From Typhlomys cinereus (taxonomy: Eukaryota > Chordata > Mammalia > Rodentia > Platacanthomyidae), in assembly GCA_023101885.1 (NCBI GenBank), contig JALPQD010000125.1, forward strand, positions 1,823,501 through 1,887,500: 64,000 nucleotides of DNA. The letters are read 5' to 3'. Below are positions 1 through 10,690 of the stretch, one piece after another. Both the position numbers and the translations under genes were made by a program. The notes beneath the pieces were generated by a model that searched no databases, was not told the origin of the DNA, and saw only the letters and a program-made list of their open reading frames with translations. The stretch's first letter is position 1; the number at the start of each line of letters is the position of its first letter.

Positions 1-690
1 TCCCGCCCCAATTCCCAGAGTCCTTTCTTGTGCATGCCCAACTCTCCTCTGGGCCCTCCTCTGCGATGACGTACAAGGACCCAGTGACATTTCCCTGAAC
101 CCTTTCCTGTGTTCCCCTTAAGCACAGGAACACTACTGTGGCTGTCAATCTCTTGCCTCCAAGGATCTTGGTGCCTTTAGCAGATGCTAGACTTTGAGAG
201 GTCAATAGTGTGTTGGACATTGTGCCGGGCATGCAATGTCCAATTATGATTGCTTCGGCCCTAACTTGTGTGGAGTATCTTGCAAATCATTGCTCCTCCC
301 ATCCTTTTGCTCTTATACTCTTACCGCCCCCTCTTCCGCAAATGTCCCTGAGCTTCAGGATGGGGAGAGATTAGTCTGGCCTAGTTCTAGGTGGTTGATA
401 TAGAGTCTCTGAAGTTCTGGATAGTGGTTTGTTGATTTTCTTTTGCAGTTTTGTTGCTCCTGCAATGCCCTTCACTCCATCGTGATGGGCACTGTATGTC
501 ATCCCCTGGCCAGAGACAGAAAGCTGTTAAACTGGAGTCTTATTATAAGAGCACATTCAAGGGTAGATGTAATACTTATACCCAAAAGTGGAATCGCAGG
601 GTCATATGGCATTTGGCAATGGGAGGGGTCAATCACCCATTTGCAAAATGGTTACTTCTTAATCTGCCGGACTATATGCTCTCCCCTTCA
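1..690 (-). mobile_element. L1 3' end (3' UTR), partial at window edge
   Basis: This is the 3' UTR of a rodent LINE-1 read on the minus strand. It matches, segment by segment, the 3' UTRs of the other L1 copies in the window (near 28.9, 37.0, 48.1, 50.0 and 55.0 kb). The terminal poly-A end lies outside the window. Homology stops near 690, where MaLR internal sequence begins, so this looks like a 5'-truncated L1 inserted into the neighbouring LTR element. The short open frames here are not conserved as proteins and are not called. Confidence 0.85.
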
Positions 691-699
691 AAACAGAAG

Positions 700-1644
700 G
701 ATCTTAATAAGAAAACATTAAAAAGAACAAAGTCCAGCAAATCACCATATCCTGTACTTCAATGTCCATCTTCTGTTGCTCATCACTTAGTCAAGGTGGC
801 TCAAAGATTCTAGGCATTCCCAGTCCCTGTTTGCAGCTCAAAGTTGTAAGATCAGAGTTCCTCTGAACCAGGCTGAATCTCCACTCGTAGTAGTCCTCAG
901 CAGCAGTCCCACAGTTCTGGTATCTCAAACACAACTCTGGGTTCTCCTCTGCAGCTTTAAGCTTCACCATCTCTTGCAGGAACTCTATGCCTGCCACTTG
1001 GTGCCAAGCTTTAGCTGCTCTCCATGAACCCTTCAGTAGTACACGAAAACCAGTATCACCTGAGGGATGCTGCCAGATTCCAAAGCGAGGTTGAAATGCA
1101 GCTTAGTCCACTGGAGCCACAGCTGCACCAACTTCAATGCACTGACGCTGGAAAAGCCTCTCTTCTAGGCAACTAAACTTGCAAAGGGCAAGAAACAGCT
1201 TTAATTTGGGCTTTTGGCCCTTGAAGGAATCTGAGCTTCCAAACCACGAACTTGCCATACGGTGGTTTCCACGTCCTCCACCGTCTCTGTGCAAGTCACT
1301 AGGTTTTCCTTCACTGATATTCATTTGTCCAACAGCAGCTGATATTCTGCTGCCTGCCCTTTGCACATCCAAACCTCCAAGACTGCCAACACAGCTCTCC
1401 TCTGTCAAGCAAACCAGTCTATCGTCCTTATATTCAGTACCAAAGTCCTTGTTTCCCTCATCATAAATTGGGCCCAAACAATATCTCTCAGCAATTGGCC
1501 CACTAAACACTGAAGAACGGTATTTGTAAATCCACAAAGTGAAAATTTTCAAGAATTTCCAACTTTGCCCAGCAGAACCGTTCAAAAGCCACAAAATCCA
1601 CATAGTCAGATTTATCACAACACCCCACTCCTGGTACCAAATTC
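700..1644 (-). mobile_element. MaLR/ERVL-type internal region
   Basis: Non-LTR interior of an LTR retrotransposon on the minus strand. Reading from the 5' LTR (1645-2076), a spacer and a tRNA-Leu-type primer binding site come first, then sequence that resembles the internal region of mammalian MaLR elements (MST/THE1-like) as I remember them. I recognise no gag, protease or polymerase motif. A frame of 186 codons (1103-1663) is open by chance or by descent; it starts inside the LTR and crosses the primer site. Homology ends near 690-700 at the L1 junction, so the 3' LTR is outside the window or lost. The family name is inferred from memory. Confidence 0.65.
1624..1639 (-). promoter_or_regulatory. 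Primer binding site, tRNA-Leu type
   Basis: The plus strand reads CCCACTCCTGGTACCA, the 3' end of a tRNA-Leu including CCA, so on the element's own (minus) strand this is the matching primer binding site. It lies 5 nt inside the LTR edge at 1645, the expected position. A leucine primer is the hallmark that named ERV-L and is shared by MaLR elements. Confidence 0.8.
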
Positions 1645-2076
1645 TGTTGTAGTCGGCCTGCATGGTTGCTGATAAATGACCATCACACAGCTTAAGGGAA
1701 CAAGGAGTTTACATTCTTACGATAGTCCGGTTACAGTTCATAGTCAAGCTTGACAGGAGAGCACACACCAACACCAGGGCTGAGGGAACTGGCCACCATA
1801 ATGGCTGAGAGATGGACAATCCTTACTTGCCAGACTGGCATTTCTGGCCAAGTATACCGAAGGATGCCCACTTTCTCAACCAGCTCTCTTGTGTCAACCA
1901 GCTCTCTTGTGATTTATCCAGGGCCTAATCCCACCCACCATGGGCTGGTCTTCCCCAGCAGCTAGACAATCTCCTTTAGGTTTGCTCTGGGCTTAACTCA
2001 ACCACCAACTCTCTACAACTGTGCCCAGAGCTCAAACCCTCAAGAGTCAAGTTGATACCTGTGCTTAACTATGACA
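1645..2076 (-). mobile_element. 5' LTR of a MaLR/ERVL-type element
   Basis: A 432-bp LTR on the minus strand, starting TGTCATAGTTA and ending in ACAACA in its own sense. It is the same family as the solo LTRs at 6031-6356 and 40129-40559, sharing most of its length with the latter. It borders the tRNA-Leu primer site and internal region, which fixes it as the 5' LTR. It interrupts a sense L1 whose ORF1 sequence resumes at about 2077. The mate of the expected 5-bp target duplication (GATAG at 2077-2081) is not in the window. Confidence 0.8.
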
Positions 2077-4960
2077 GATAGAAAGTCTTACCAGCAGAAC
2101 CCACAAAGCAGAATGCAGATTATCACAACTAGAAGACAAGATAGCAGAACAAATTGGTTAAATCAAAGAGGTTGAAAAAGGCAAAAAATATTGGATGGGA
2201 AGATTCAAGAGTTATGGGATTACTCCAAGAATCCAAATCTGTGTGTGCATGGAATACCAGAGGAAGACACCAACAAAGCCACCCTGGAAGTGATTTTTCA
2301 CTTTATCATTAATGAAAATTTTCCACATCTAAAGAGAGAGATTCCCATCCAAGTACAAGGTGCATAAACCATCCAGATATGACAAAAATATAAACTTGAC
2401 ACAACAAATTATAGTCAAAACAGCACAGATATGTGACAAAGAAAATGTTCTGAAAGTGTCAAGAGAAAAAAATCAAGTCACAGTTAAAGGTAAGCCTATT
2501 AAAATTACAGCTGATTTTGAATGGAAACAGTAAAAGCCGCAAGAGCTTGAAAAGATGTACTTCAAGCCATGAATGAGCACAAATGTGAACCCAGACAAAT
2601 ATATCCATCAAAAGTGTCAGCCATGATTGAGGGCAAATGAAAAGTTTTCCACTGTAAGGACATGCTGAAGGGCTTACATGAACACCAAACCAGGCCTATA
2701 AAAGATGGTAGAAAAGAAAATCGAGCTAAAAGAAAAGACGAAGATATCTGAGAGGACAGAAGGGAAAAATAATACCAATGCAACTTCTTAGCAAAGAAAT
2801 ACACCTATAAAAACCACAAAACACAGAAAATGACAGTAACCAACAAGCACTTTTCAATTATAACCCTAAACTTTAATAGAATTAATTCTCCAATCAAAAG
2901 ATGTAGACTACAATCATGGATCGGATATCACAACCCAGCAATCAGCTGCCTTCAGGAAAAACCTTTCACCATGAAAGATAGGCACATTATTAGAATAAAA
3001 GACTGGTCAAAAGTGCTGCAAGCTAATGGAAAAAGGAAACAAGCAGCAGTAGCAACTCTCGTATCTGGCAAAATAGACATCAAACCAAAAGAATTAATAA
3101 GAGATGAAGAAGGATACTACATATTAGTCAAAGGAACTATTCATCAAGCAGACTTCATAATATTGAACATATATGACACTAATATAGACTCAGTCACATT
3201 CATTTAACACACATTATGACATTTAAAATGACAAATAAATTCAAACATGATAATAGTAGGGGAATTTATCACCCTACTCTCACCATTGGCTAGGTTAACA
3301 AGCCAAAAACTGAATAGAGATACACTGGAGCTTAATCAAACCATAACCCAAATGGACCTGAATAACCTGTACTGAACTTTCCATCCCAACAATAAGGAAT
3401 ACACATTCTTTTCAGAAGCCAATGAAACCTTCTCCAAAATAAACCACATATTGGGGTACAATCAAAACCTCCACATATACAGGAAAGTTTAAATACTGTC
3501 CTGTATCCTATCTGACCACCATGGAATAAATTTAGATATCCACAGCAAAGCAAATATCAGAAAATACACGAATTCTTGGAAGTTAAATACTATGTTACTA
3601 AAAGAAGAATGGGTTTATACAAAAGTCAAAAGGGAAATTTAAAAATTCCTAGAAATAAAAAATAATGAAAATACAACATTATCAAAATTGTTGGGATACA
3701 TTGAAGGCGGTCATAAGAGGCAAGGTTATAGCACTCAATGCCTATATCAAAAAAATGGAAACATCACAAGTATACAAATTAACAGTGCAACTTAAAACTT
3801 TAGAGCAACAATAACAATCCAATCCCAAAAGCAGTAGACAAGCAGAAATTAGTAAAATCAGGGAGAAATATCTGAAAATAAGATAAGGAAAATGATACAA
3901 AGAATCAACCAAACAAAGAGCGATTTCTTTGAAAAGAAATCAATAAGATTGACAAACCCTTAGCCAAATTAACCAAGAAAATTAAGAGAATTATAAGTCA
4001 TACTTCAAAAAATTTATACTCTACAAAGTTTGGCAATCAAAAAGAAACTAATGAATTTCTTAATATGAACAATTTACCAAAGCGATATCCACATGACTTG
4101 AATTATTTAAAGAGTCCTATAACAAGTGATGAAATTAAAGAAGTAATTACAAACCTCCCCACCAAAAAAAGTCCAGGTCCAGATAGATTCAGTATAGAAT
4201 ACTACAAAACATTTGAACAAAAACTAACACCACTACTTCTTAAACTACTCTATAAAATGGCAAAGAAATCTTTCTAATTCTTTCTATGAAGCTATTATAC
4301 TAATCCCAAAACCAAATAAATATACAATAAAAAGTGAACACAGATGCAAAGATCATCAACAAAATTTTAGCAAATCAGATTCAAAATCATGCAAAAAATC
4401 ATTCACTATCATCAAGTATGATTTATTCCAGGAACACAAAGTTGGTTCAACATACACAAATCAATAAATATAATCCATCATATAAACAGATCCAAGGACT
4501 TATATCACATCATTCTCTTAATAGATACAGAAAAATCTTTAGACAAGATCCAACATCACTTTATGATCAAAGTCCTGGAAACAATTAGAATGAAAAGAAC
4601 ATAAACAAATATAAAAATATACATAATACAATAAAGGCTATATACAACAAGTCTGTGGCAAGCATCATTGCAAATGGTAAAATACTTGAAACAACCACAC
4701 TCTGATCTTCTAGAGTGGTTGTCCACTTTCACCATTTTATTTGGTATCATACTGGAAGGTTTAGCTAGAGCTATTAGACAAGAGAAGGAAATAAAATGGA
4801 TACAAATAGGAAAAGGAGAAATTGAGTTATCCCTATTTTAAGATGACATAATTCTTTAACTGAGAGACCCCAAAAACTCCACCATGAAACTCCTGCAACT
4901 GATATATAAGTTCAGCAGAGTTGCAGGGTACAAAGTAAATGTTTAAAAATCATTGCCTTT
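2077..4960 (+). mobile_element. L1 'A', proximal part (ORF1 end, ORF2 EN and RT), degenerate
   Basis: Old sense-strand LINE-1. The end of ORF1 runs through about 2800 and ORF2 begins with an ATG at 2830. Residues such as NGIN/NRIN, CLQEKPF and the GYYILVKGTIHQ block correspond to the AP endonuclease domain. Further on, TKKSPGPDRFSIEYY (about 4160-4200) marks the start of the reverse transcriptase domain, and a degraded SALFDD-like stretch lies near 4840. Many stops and frameshifts break it, so it encodes nothing. ORF2 stops abruptly at about 4960 in the segment following the RT core and resumes in register at about 7514 after another inserted L1. Its 5' part lies beyond the MaLR insertion on the left. 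Confidence 0.85.
2830..4960 (+). pseudogene. L1 ORF2 remnant (endonuclease and reverse transcriptase)
   Basis: Dead copy of L1 ORF2p, the endonuclease/reverse transcriptase that nicks target DNA and copies L1 RNA. The first 125 codons from 2830 are open and cover the amino-terminal endonuclease region. The catalytic glutamate context reads CLQEKPF instead of the usual QETH. After 3207 the frame breaks repeatedly; islands at 4065-4277 (KSPGPD motif) and near 4790-4900 show the RT region. The remainder of the gene lies at 7514-9240. Base composition and decay match an old insertion. It is clearly more decayed than the copy at 56-60 kb. Confidence 0.85.
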
Positions 4961-7513
4961 AAACATACACATGGATGAATGGGTAAAGGTTGAAAACCCA
5001 GACATAAGTCCTCAAAATTACAGTCATCTTATTTTTGACCAAGGAACCCAAAATACTTAGTGGAAAAATTAAGTCATCTTTAACAAAAGGTGCTGGCAAA
5101 ACTGGATATCCACATGCAAAATATTGAAACTGGAACTGTACTTGTCACCATGCACAAAAATCAACTCCAAATGGATCAAGGACCTTACTATTAGGCCACA
5201 GACTATAAACCTTAGTTGAAAGAGCAGGAAATTCCCTTCAGCTGATGGGATTAAGGCAACATTTCCTAAACAGAACTCCAATAGCAGAGGAAAAAGATCC
5301 AACACCCAACAAATGGGATCTTATTAAATTAAAGAGTTAAAGAGATTGTAAACCAAGTAAAAAGAAAACCTACAGAATGGGGAAAAAACTTCATTAATCA
5401 CAAATCTGATGGAGATCTAATATTCAGAGTGCACAAAGAACTTAAAAAAATAAACACAAAGGATATAAATTGCCCAATTAGAAAATGGGCCATGGAACTT
5501 ATAAGAAACTTTTTCAGGGATGAAATTGAAATGTCTAACCAATACCTAAAAAGATGTTCCATATCCCTGATGGCAATCAGGGACATGCAAATCAAAACTA
5601 GCCTGAGATATTATCTCATCTCTGTGAGGATGGCAAAACTCCACAATACAAACACCACCAAATGCTAGAAGGATGTGGAGAGAAGGGAACTTTCATACAT
5701 TGCTGGTGGGAATGCAGGCTTGTACAACCACTCTAGAGATCAATATGGCAGTTTTGAAAAAAGTTAATGATTGAAATGCCATATGACTCTGCTATAGCAC
5801 TACTAGTAATAATCTCTCAAAATGTTTCAATTCACTACAGTGACACGAATACATCCACGCTCATTGCAGCACTATTTATAATAGCAAAGTCATGCAATCA
5901 GCCCTAATGCCCAATAATTGATGAATGGAGAATGAAAGTTGGTATTTATACAATGTATCATCAAAAAATGAATTAATGAAATGCTGGTAAATGGATGGAA
6001 TTAGGAGAAATTATATTGAGTGAAATGTCCTGTCATAGTTAGGCACAGGTATCAACTTGACAGTTGAGAGTTTGAGCTCTGGGCACGTTTGAAGAGAATT
6101 AATGGTTGAGTTAAGCCCAGAGCAAACATGCAAGAGATTATCTAGCTGATGGGGAAGGTCCAGTGCTTGGTGGGTGGGACTAGACCCTCAACAGGTGAAT
6201 AAAATACTGAGAGCTGGTTGAAGAAGTTGGCATCCTTCTGTACACTTGACCAGACATACTGGTCTGGCAAGTAAAGATTGTCCCTCTCTCTCTCAGCCAT
6301 TATGTGGTGATGATGATGTGGTCATTTATCAGCAACCATGGAGGAAAACTGCAATATGTCCCAAGTAAAGAAATTTAGATGCTATATATTCTTCCTCATA
6401 TGTGGATCCTAGTTCTAAATCCACTTAATGACATACTCAAAGGTAAATCTCTGTAATACCTATTACAACCACAAAGGATTATAAACAGGAAGGAAGGAGA
6501 AAGAAGACCTCAAGCATAAGGAGACCAAAGAATACACTTCAGTAGAGAAATTAGGCCACAGTAGTGAATTGCCTTTAAGTAGTGAGACATTTGACCCTGC
6601 TCACTCTCACTTCCCTTCCTGTCCACTTGAGACTGGACAAGTTTGATCTTCCCAGTCATGGAGCAGATAGGGATTGGCAGTTAGATGGTAACAACTGGCA
6701 ACCAGAAGACTGATCCCACTCACTGCTGTGTTCTACTTCTATTCTTCCATCTACCTTTAAGCCTCTTCTTATATTAAGTCCTTCATTTAAACAGCCTTAT
6801 GTCATTGGTTAGGAGATGATTTCAACACCCAATGAGGATGTAGCTAAAGGCAGTGCAGGAAAAGCAAAATTGAAAACAACCAACCATAATTCAGGACACC
6901 AAAGACCATACAATGTTCACCCAGAACCAGACCAGCCAAATCTCTCCCCATCCTAAAACTCAGGGAACCTTACAGGAGAGGGAGCAAGGGCAAGATTGTA
7001 AGAGCCTAAAGATGGGGAGGACCAAGAATATAGAGAAGATAGTCTACTTAAGCCTGGGATGTGGCAGCCAGGATTTTGCTACAATGTGATTTGATCTTGC
7101 TTGCCTGACCTGCACAATGGCTGACATGTCAACAAGCCCTCAAAGACTCGCATGGATCTCAGGGGGAGAATGCTTCAGCCAGTAGGATCCTTAGACTTAA
7201 GTGGTTGGACAGATATAATGGAGTTCCCATACTAGTGGATGGCCCAAGAAGGGGCCCCAAGATATGCCACTGAACCCTCACTAGTGTAGATTACTCAGAG
7301 AGAAATTCAACGCCCATATAAACAGATGTTCTGGAGGGTGGGAGGGAGCGGGCGGGAAACACAAAGAGAGGAGGTGGGAGAAAGGAGGGAGAGAAGTATG
7401 GGGGAAGAGTGGGATGGGGAGACAACAGGTGGGAAGGGAAAGGAGAGCATGCCAAAGGGGGCCAAAAGTACCTACTCATTGAGCTTGTATAACTAGGTAA
7501 AAAATAATAAAAA
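4961..7513 (+). mobile_element. L1 'B', 5'-truncated, nested inside L1 'A'
   Basis: A second sense L1 that begins in the C-terminal third of ORF2 (near 4961), runs through the ORF2 carboxy end (about 5100-6000, including a CWWECR-like zinc-knuckle region near 5690), the 3' UTR, a G-rich polypurine stretch (7335-7450) and an A-rich tail near 7500-7513. It is flanked by imperfect 16-bp direct repeats, AAAAATCATTGCCTTT at 4945-4960 and AAAAATCAGTGGCTTT at 7514-7529 (14/16), which reads as a target-site duplication inside the host L1. The host ORF2 continues immediately afterwards. It is interrupted by a solo LTR at 6031-6356. Confidence 0.75.
6026..6361 (+). mobile_element. Solo LTR (6031-6356) with 5-bp target duplication
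   Basis: The LTR starts TGTCATAGTTAGG at 6031 and ends CTGCAATA at 6356, flanked on both sides by TGTCC (6026-6030 and 6357-6361). A 5-bp duplication is what ERVL/MaLR integrases leave. Compared with the 431-bp copy at 40129-40559 it lacks about 105 bp near its 3' end, a segment that in the longer copy contains the AATAAA polyadenylation signal. The break falls at a short GATGG repeat, suggesting a microhomology deletion. It splits L1 'B', so it is younger than that L1. Confidence 0.88.
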
Positions 7514-9530
7514 AAAAATCAGTGGCTTTCTTAAGCAAGGAAGAAAAAAGTGAAAGTCCTAAGAGATACAATTCCATTTACCCTAGTTCTTAAAAAAATG
7601 AAATACTTTGGTATAAATGTAACCAAGAAAGTGAGAGACTTGTACAAGAAAACTTTAAAACCTTAAAGAAAGAAATTATAGAAGACACCAGAAGGTGGGA
7701 AGACATCTCACACTCCTGGGTTGATAGAATTAACTTCATAAAAATGGGCATCCACCAAAAGCAATACGCAGATCCAATGCTGTACCAATCAAAATTCCAA
7801 GGCAATTCTTCACAGAAATTGACAAAGCAACCTCTTAACTCATATGGAAGCATAACAGACCTAGGATAACTAAAATAATCCTGAGTAATTAAAATTATTC
7901 TGGAGGAATCACCATGCCAGAACTTGAATCTATACTACAAATCCATAGTAATGAAGATAGCATGGTACTGGCTGCAAAACAGACACATAGATCAATCGAT
8001 GAGGGTCAAAGACCCAGAAATAAGCTCATACAATTATAGTAATTTTATTTTTGACATAGGGGCTCAGAAAACTCAATTGCAAAAAAACAGTATCATCAAC
8101 AAATAGTGCTGGAAAAACTGGATATCCACATACAGAAGATTGAAACTGGACCATTATTTGTCACCATGCATGAAAATCAACTCCAAATGGATTAAAGACC
8201 TTAACAGACCAGAGACTCTAAAAATCCTAGAAGAAAGAGTAGGTAATTCCCTCGAACTGATTGGCCTAGACCAATACTTTTTAAGCAGGACTTCAATAGC
8301 TCAGGAAACAGAACCAGCTCTCAACAATCAGGATCTCATGAAATTAAAGAGCTTTTGTTCAGTTAAAGATACTATCAACCAAACAAAAAGACAGTCCACA
8401 GAATGGGAGAAAATTTTCACTAACCACACATCTGATAGAGAACTAGTATCTAGCATGTACAAAGAAATAAAAAAATTAAACACCAAGGAGATAAACAGCC
8501 CAATTAGAAAGTGGATCATGGAACTTCAAAGAAAATTTTCAGGCTGTAGTCTTGGCTCAGGGCTTAACACTGTGTCTTGCATGTTGAAGGTCCTGAGTTT
8601 GAATCCCAAGTCCCACATAAAAACGCCAGGCAGAAATGGTGGCAGCCTGCACTTCCCGCTCTGGTGGCAGAGCCTGGGAGAAATCCTGGAATGAACCAAA
8701 AAGGAGGTAGAACCAATCCAAGATGATTTCTGATGTCACCCTTTGTCCTCCATAGGGACATACACTAAAATAAATAAAATATTGAAAAAGAAAATTTTCC
8801 CAGGAACATATTGAAATATCCAACAAATACCTTAAAAATGTTCTACCTCCCTAGCCATTAGGGAAATACAAATCAAAACTACCCTGAGATATTGTCTCAC
8901 ACACCTCAGAATGGTAAAATCCAAAAGAGATACAATAACACATGTTGGAGAGGATGTGGGGAGAAAGAACTCTCATACATTGTTGGTGGGAATACAGACT
9001 TATGCAACCACTATGGTGATCAGTATGGTGGTTACTAAAATAGTTAAATACCGAAATGCCATATGACCCTGCTATACCAGTGTTGGTTATATTCCCCAAA
9101 AATGCTCCGTTGTACTATAGAGACATATGCACATACATGTTCATTGCAGCACTATTCACAATACCAAAATCATTGAATCAACCTAGACATCCAACAATTG
9201 ATGAATAGATAGTGAAAATGTAGTATATAACAGGATGTAATACTACACAGCCATCAAGACTGAATTAATTTTGCTGCTAAATGGATGGAACCGGAAGAAA
9301 TCATACTGAGCAAAATATTCCAAGCACAGAAAACCAGATACTGCATAATCTCCCTTACAAGTGGAGCCTAATTTCAAGTCCTCAGAATGAGACACTCAAG
9401 GGAAAAATATTTTTATTACCCTTTACAACCACCAAGGATTTGAAATAGAAAGGTAAGACAAAGAAGACCCAAAGTAAATGAAGACAATGGAACAAAGTTC
9501 AAATGAGAAATAAGGCAACTGTCAAGAAAG
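7514..9530 (+). mobile_element. L1 'A', distal part (ORF2 C-terminal region and 3' UTR)
   Basis: Continuation of the L1 broken at 4960. The translation resumes with residues matching the end of the fingers/palm-distal region, including MKYFGINVTKKVRDLY at about 7600 and EDTRRWEDISHSW near 7680, which aligns with the [18 protein letters not shown] block of the 56-57 kb copy. An open stretch at 8140-8540 covers further C-terminal ORF2 sequence (INSPIRKWIMELQ). A SINE interrupts it at 8541-8786. The 3' UTR can be followed to about 9530, where similarity fades and MaLR-type sequence takes over. The L1 tail and poly-A are not seen. Confidence 0.8.
8528..8799 (+). mobile_element. tRNA-derived SINE (8541-8786) with 13-bp target duplication
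   Basis: A SINE of about 245 bp with a tRNA-like head (GGCTCAGGGCTTAA box-A region, CCTGAGTTTGAATCCC box-B region), a body containing CCAGGCAGAAATGG and AAAAGGAGGTAGAACCAAT, and an A-rich end. The direct repeat AAAGAAAATTTTC occurs at 8528-8540 and 8787-8799, a perfect 13-bp duplication consistent with L1-driven insertion into L1 'A'. Same family as the copies at 19384-19652 (minus), 33656-33897 and 52629-52914. Confidence 0.88.
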
Positions 9531-9534
9531 ACCA

Positions 9535-10690
9535 TAATTAGCAAGATATCTGATACAATCCAAGGTCTGTTTCCTTCCTGATCTTGACAGATATCCCACA
9601 TTGTTCTGGAATCTCTAAGATCTTCATATCTCAATATTAATACACACTTCAACTTCACATATTCCAGTATTCTCCCCAGGGCTCTTCACAGGTTTTTTAA
9701 TCCTGCCACATATTGGCCTCAGACACTCTCTGAAACCATAGAAAAAGAATCTATGACCTCCTCAGTCTAGTATCTTTAATGCTTCTAAAACCAGTACTTC
9801 ATGGGCTACGTGTCCAAATTCTGCTATAACCTCCAGGTGGAGATTGACCCTCTTGGATCTATCTTGGATCAATCAGCTGTGTCAGTTTCTCTGTGCTGAC
9901 ATGGGAGATTCTCTTAGGCAGTTGTTTTAGAGGAGCAGGAGCAGAACATGCCTTTGGAGATCTGACCTTTGTCTCTTTCCTTCCAAAAAAGTTTGCCTTC
10001 TTATGGGTGGGAGACTTATCTGAGGGTCTTTCCCTCTGGGTGTGGCCTTTTCTATTATTCAATGAAGAGCAGGCTTTGGTTCCATAATGGGGAAAAACTC
10101 TTTAACAATATCTGAAATTTTGTTATTGGCATCTATTTAAGCTTACCTTCACATTTTTCCTCATCATTCTTCAGTTTTTATTTCTTTCTACCTCACTCAC
10201 TGATCTTTTTCATCATAAACCTGAGTATAATTGTTAAAAAGTGGCCACCACAGAATTCAAGACTGTATTGTCTTGAAAATTCCTCCACTGAACACTTTAG
10301 CTTAACTTCAGGCAAGGTTTCAGGACAACAAATTTTGACCAAACTCCCTGCTATAGAGCATTTCAATTGCCCCTAGTCCAGTCCAAGATTTCTTGTTCCC
10401 TGCTGGACCATTATAATCTGGCCTTCTACTACTGTCCATGTCTCTCTCAACATTATTCTCTTCAAAATTTTCACTAGAATCACCCTTTAAGTTCTTTTTC
10501 CAAGGCACAAAGACTTTCCAAGCACAAAGTTCCAAAGTTCATGTGTTTCCCTCAAGGCAGTTCTGAAGGCACACAAGCCAGAGAATAGCAATGAACATAC
10601 TACTTGTTATTAAATTCTCTATTTAGCAACACTTCACTTTCTGGTACCAAATCCTCTTAGTCTCATAGCAATAATCCATTTCTTGATAAC
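9535..10690 (-). mobile_element. MaLR-type internal region, degenerate
   Basis: Minus-strand interior of another MaLR-like element. Near 10641-10650 the motif CTGGTACCAA is the same as at the primer site of the element at 1.6 kb, here within a decayed tRNA-Leu-type context. The long tracts of short phrases (for example around 10260-10560) resemble the non-coding MaLR interior. No viral protein motif was recognised and frames are short. The left boundary with L1 'A' is uncertain by tens of bases. Confidence 0.55.

Noticed and set aside
1624..1639. Part of a tRNA-Leu gene
   Set aside because: Only the 3'-terminal 16 bases including the CCA are present, next to an LTR; genomic tRNA genes do not encode CCA, so this is a primer binding site.
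1103..1663. 186-codon viral-like gene on the minus strand
   Set aside because: It begins in an LTR, crosses the primer site and has no recognisable gag, protease or polymerase motif.
8140..8694. 184-codon gene
   Set aside because: The first part is L1 ORF2 C-terminal sequence and the rest is SINE, so it is an L1/SINE read-through.
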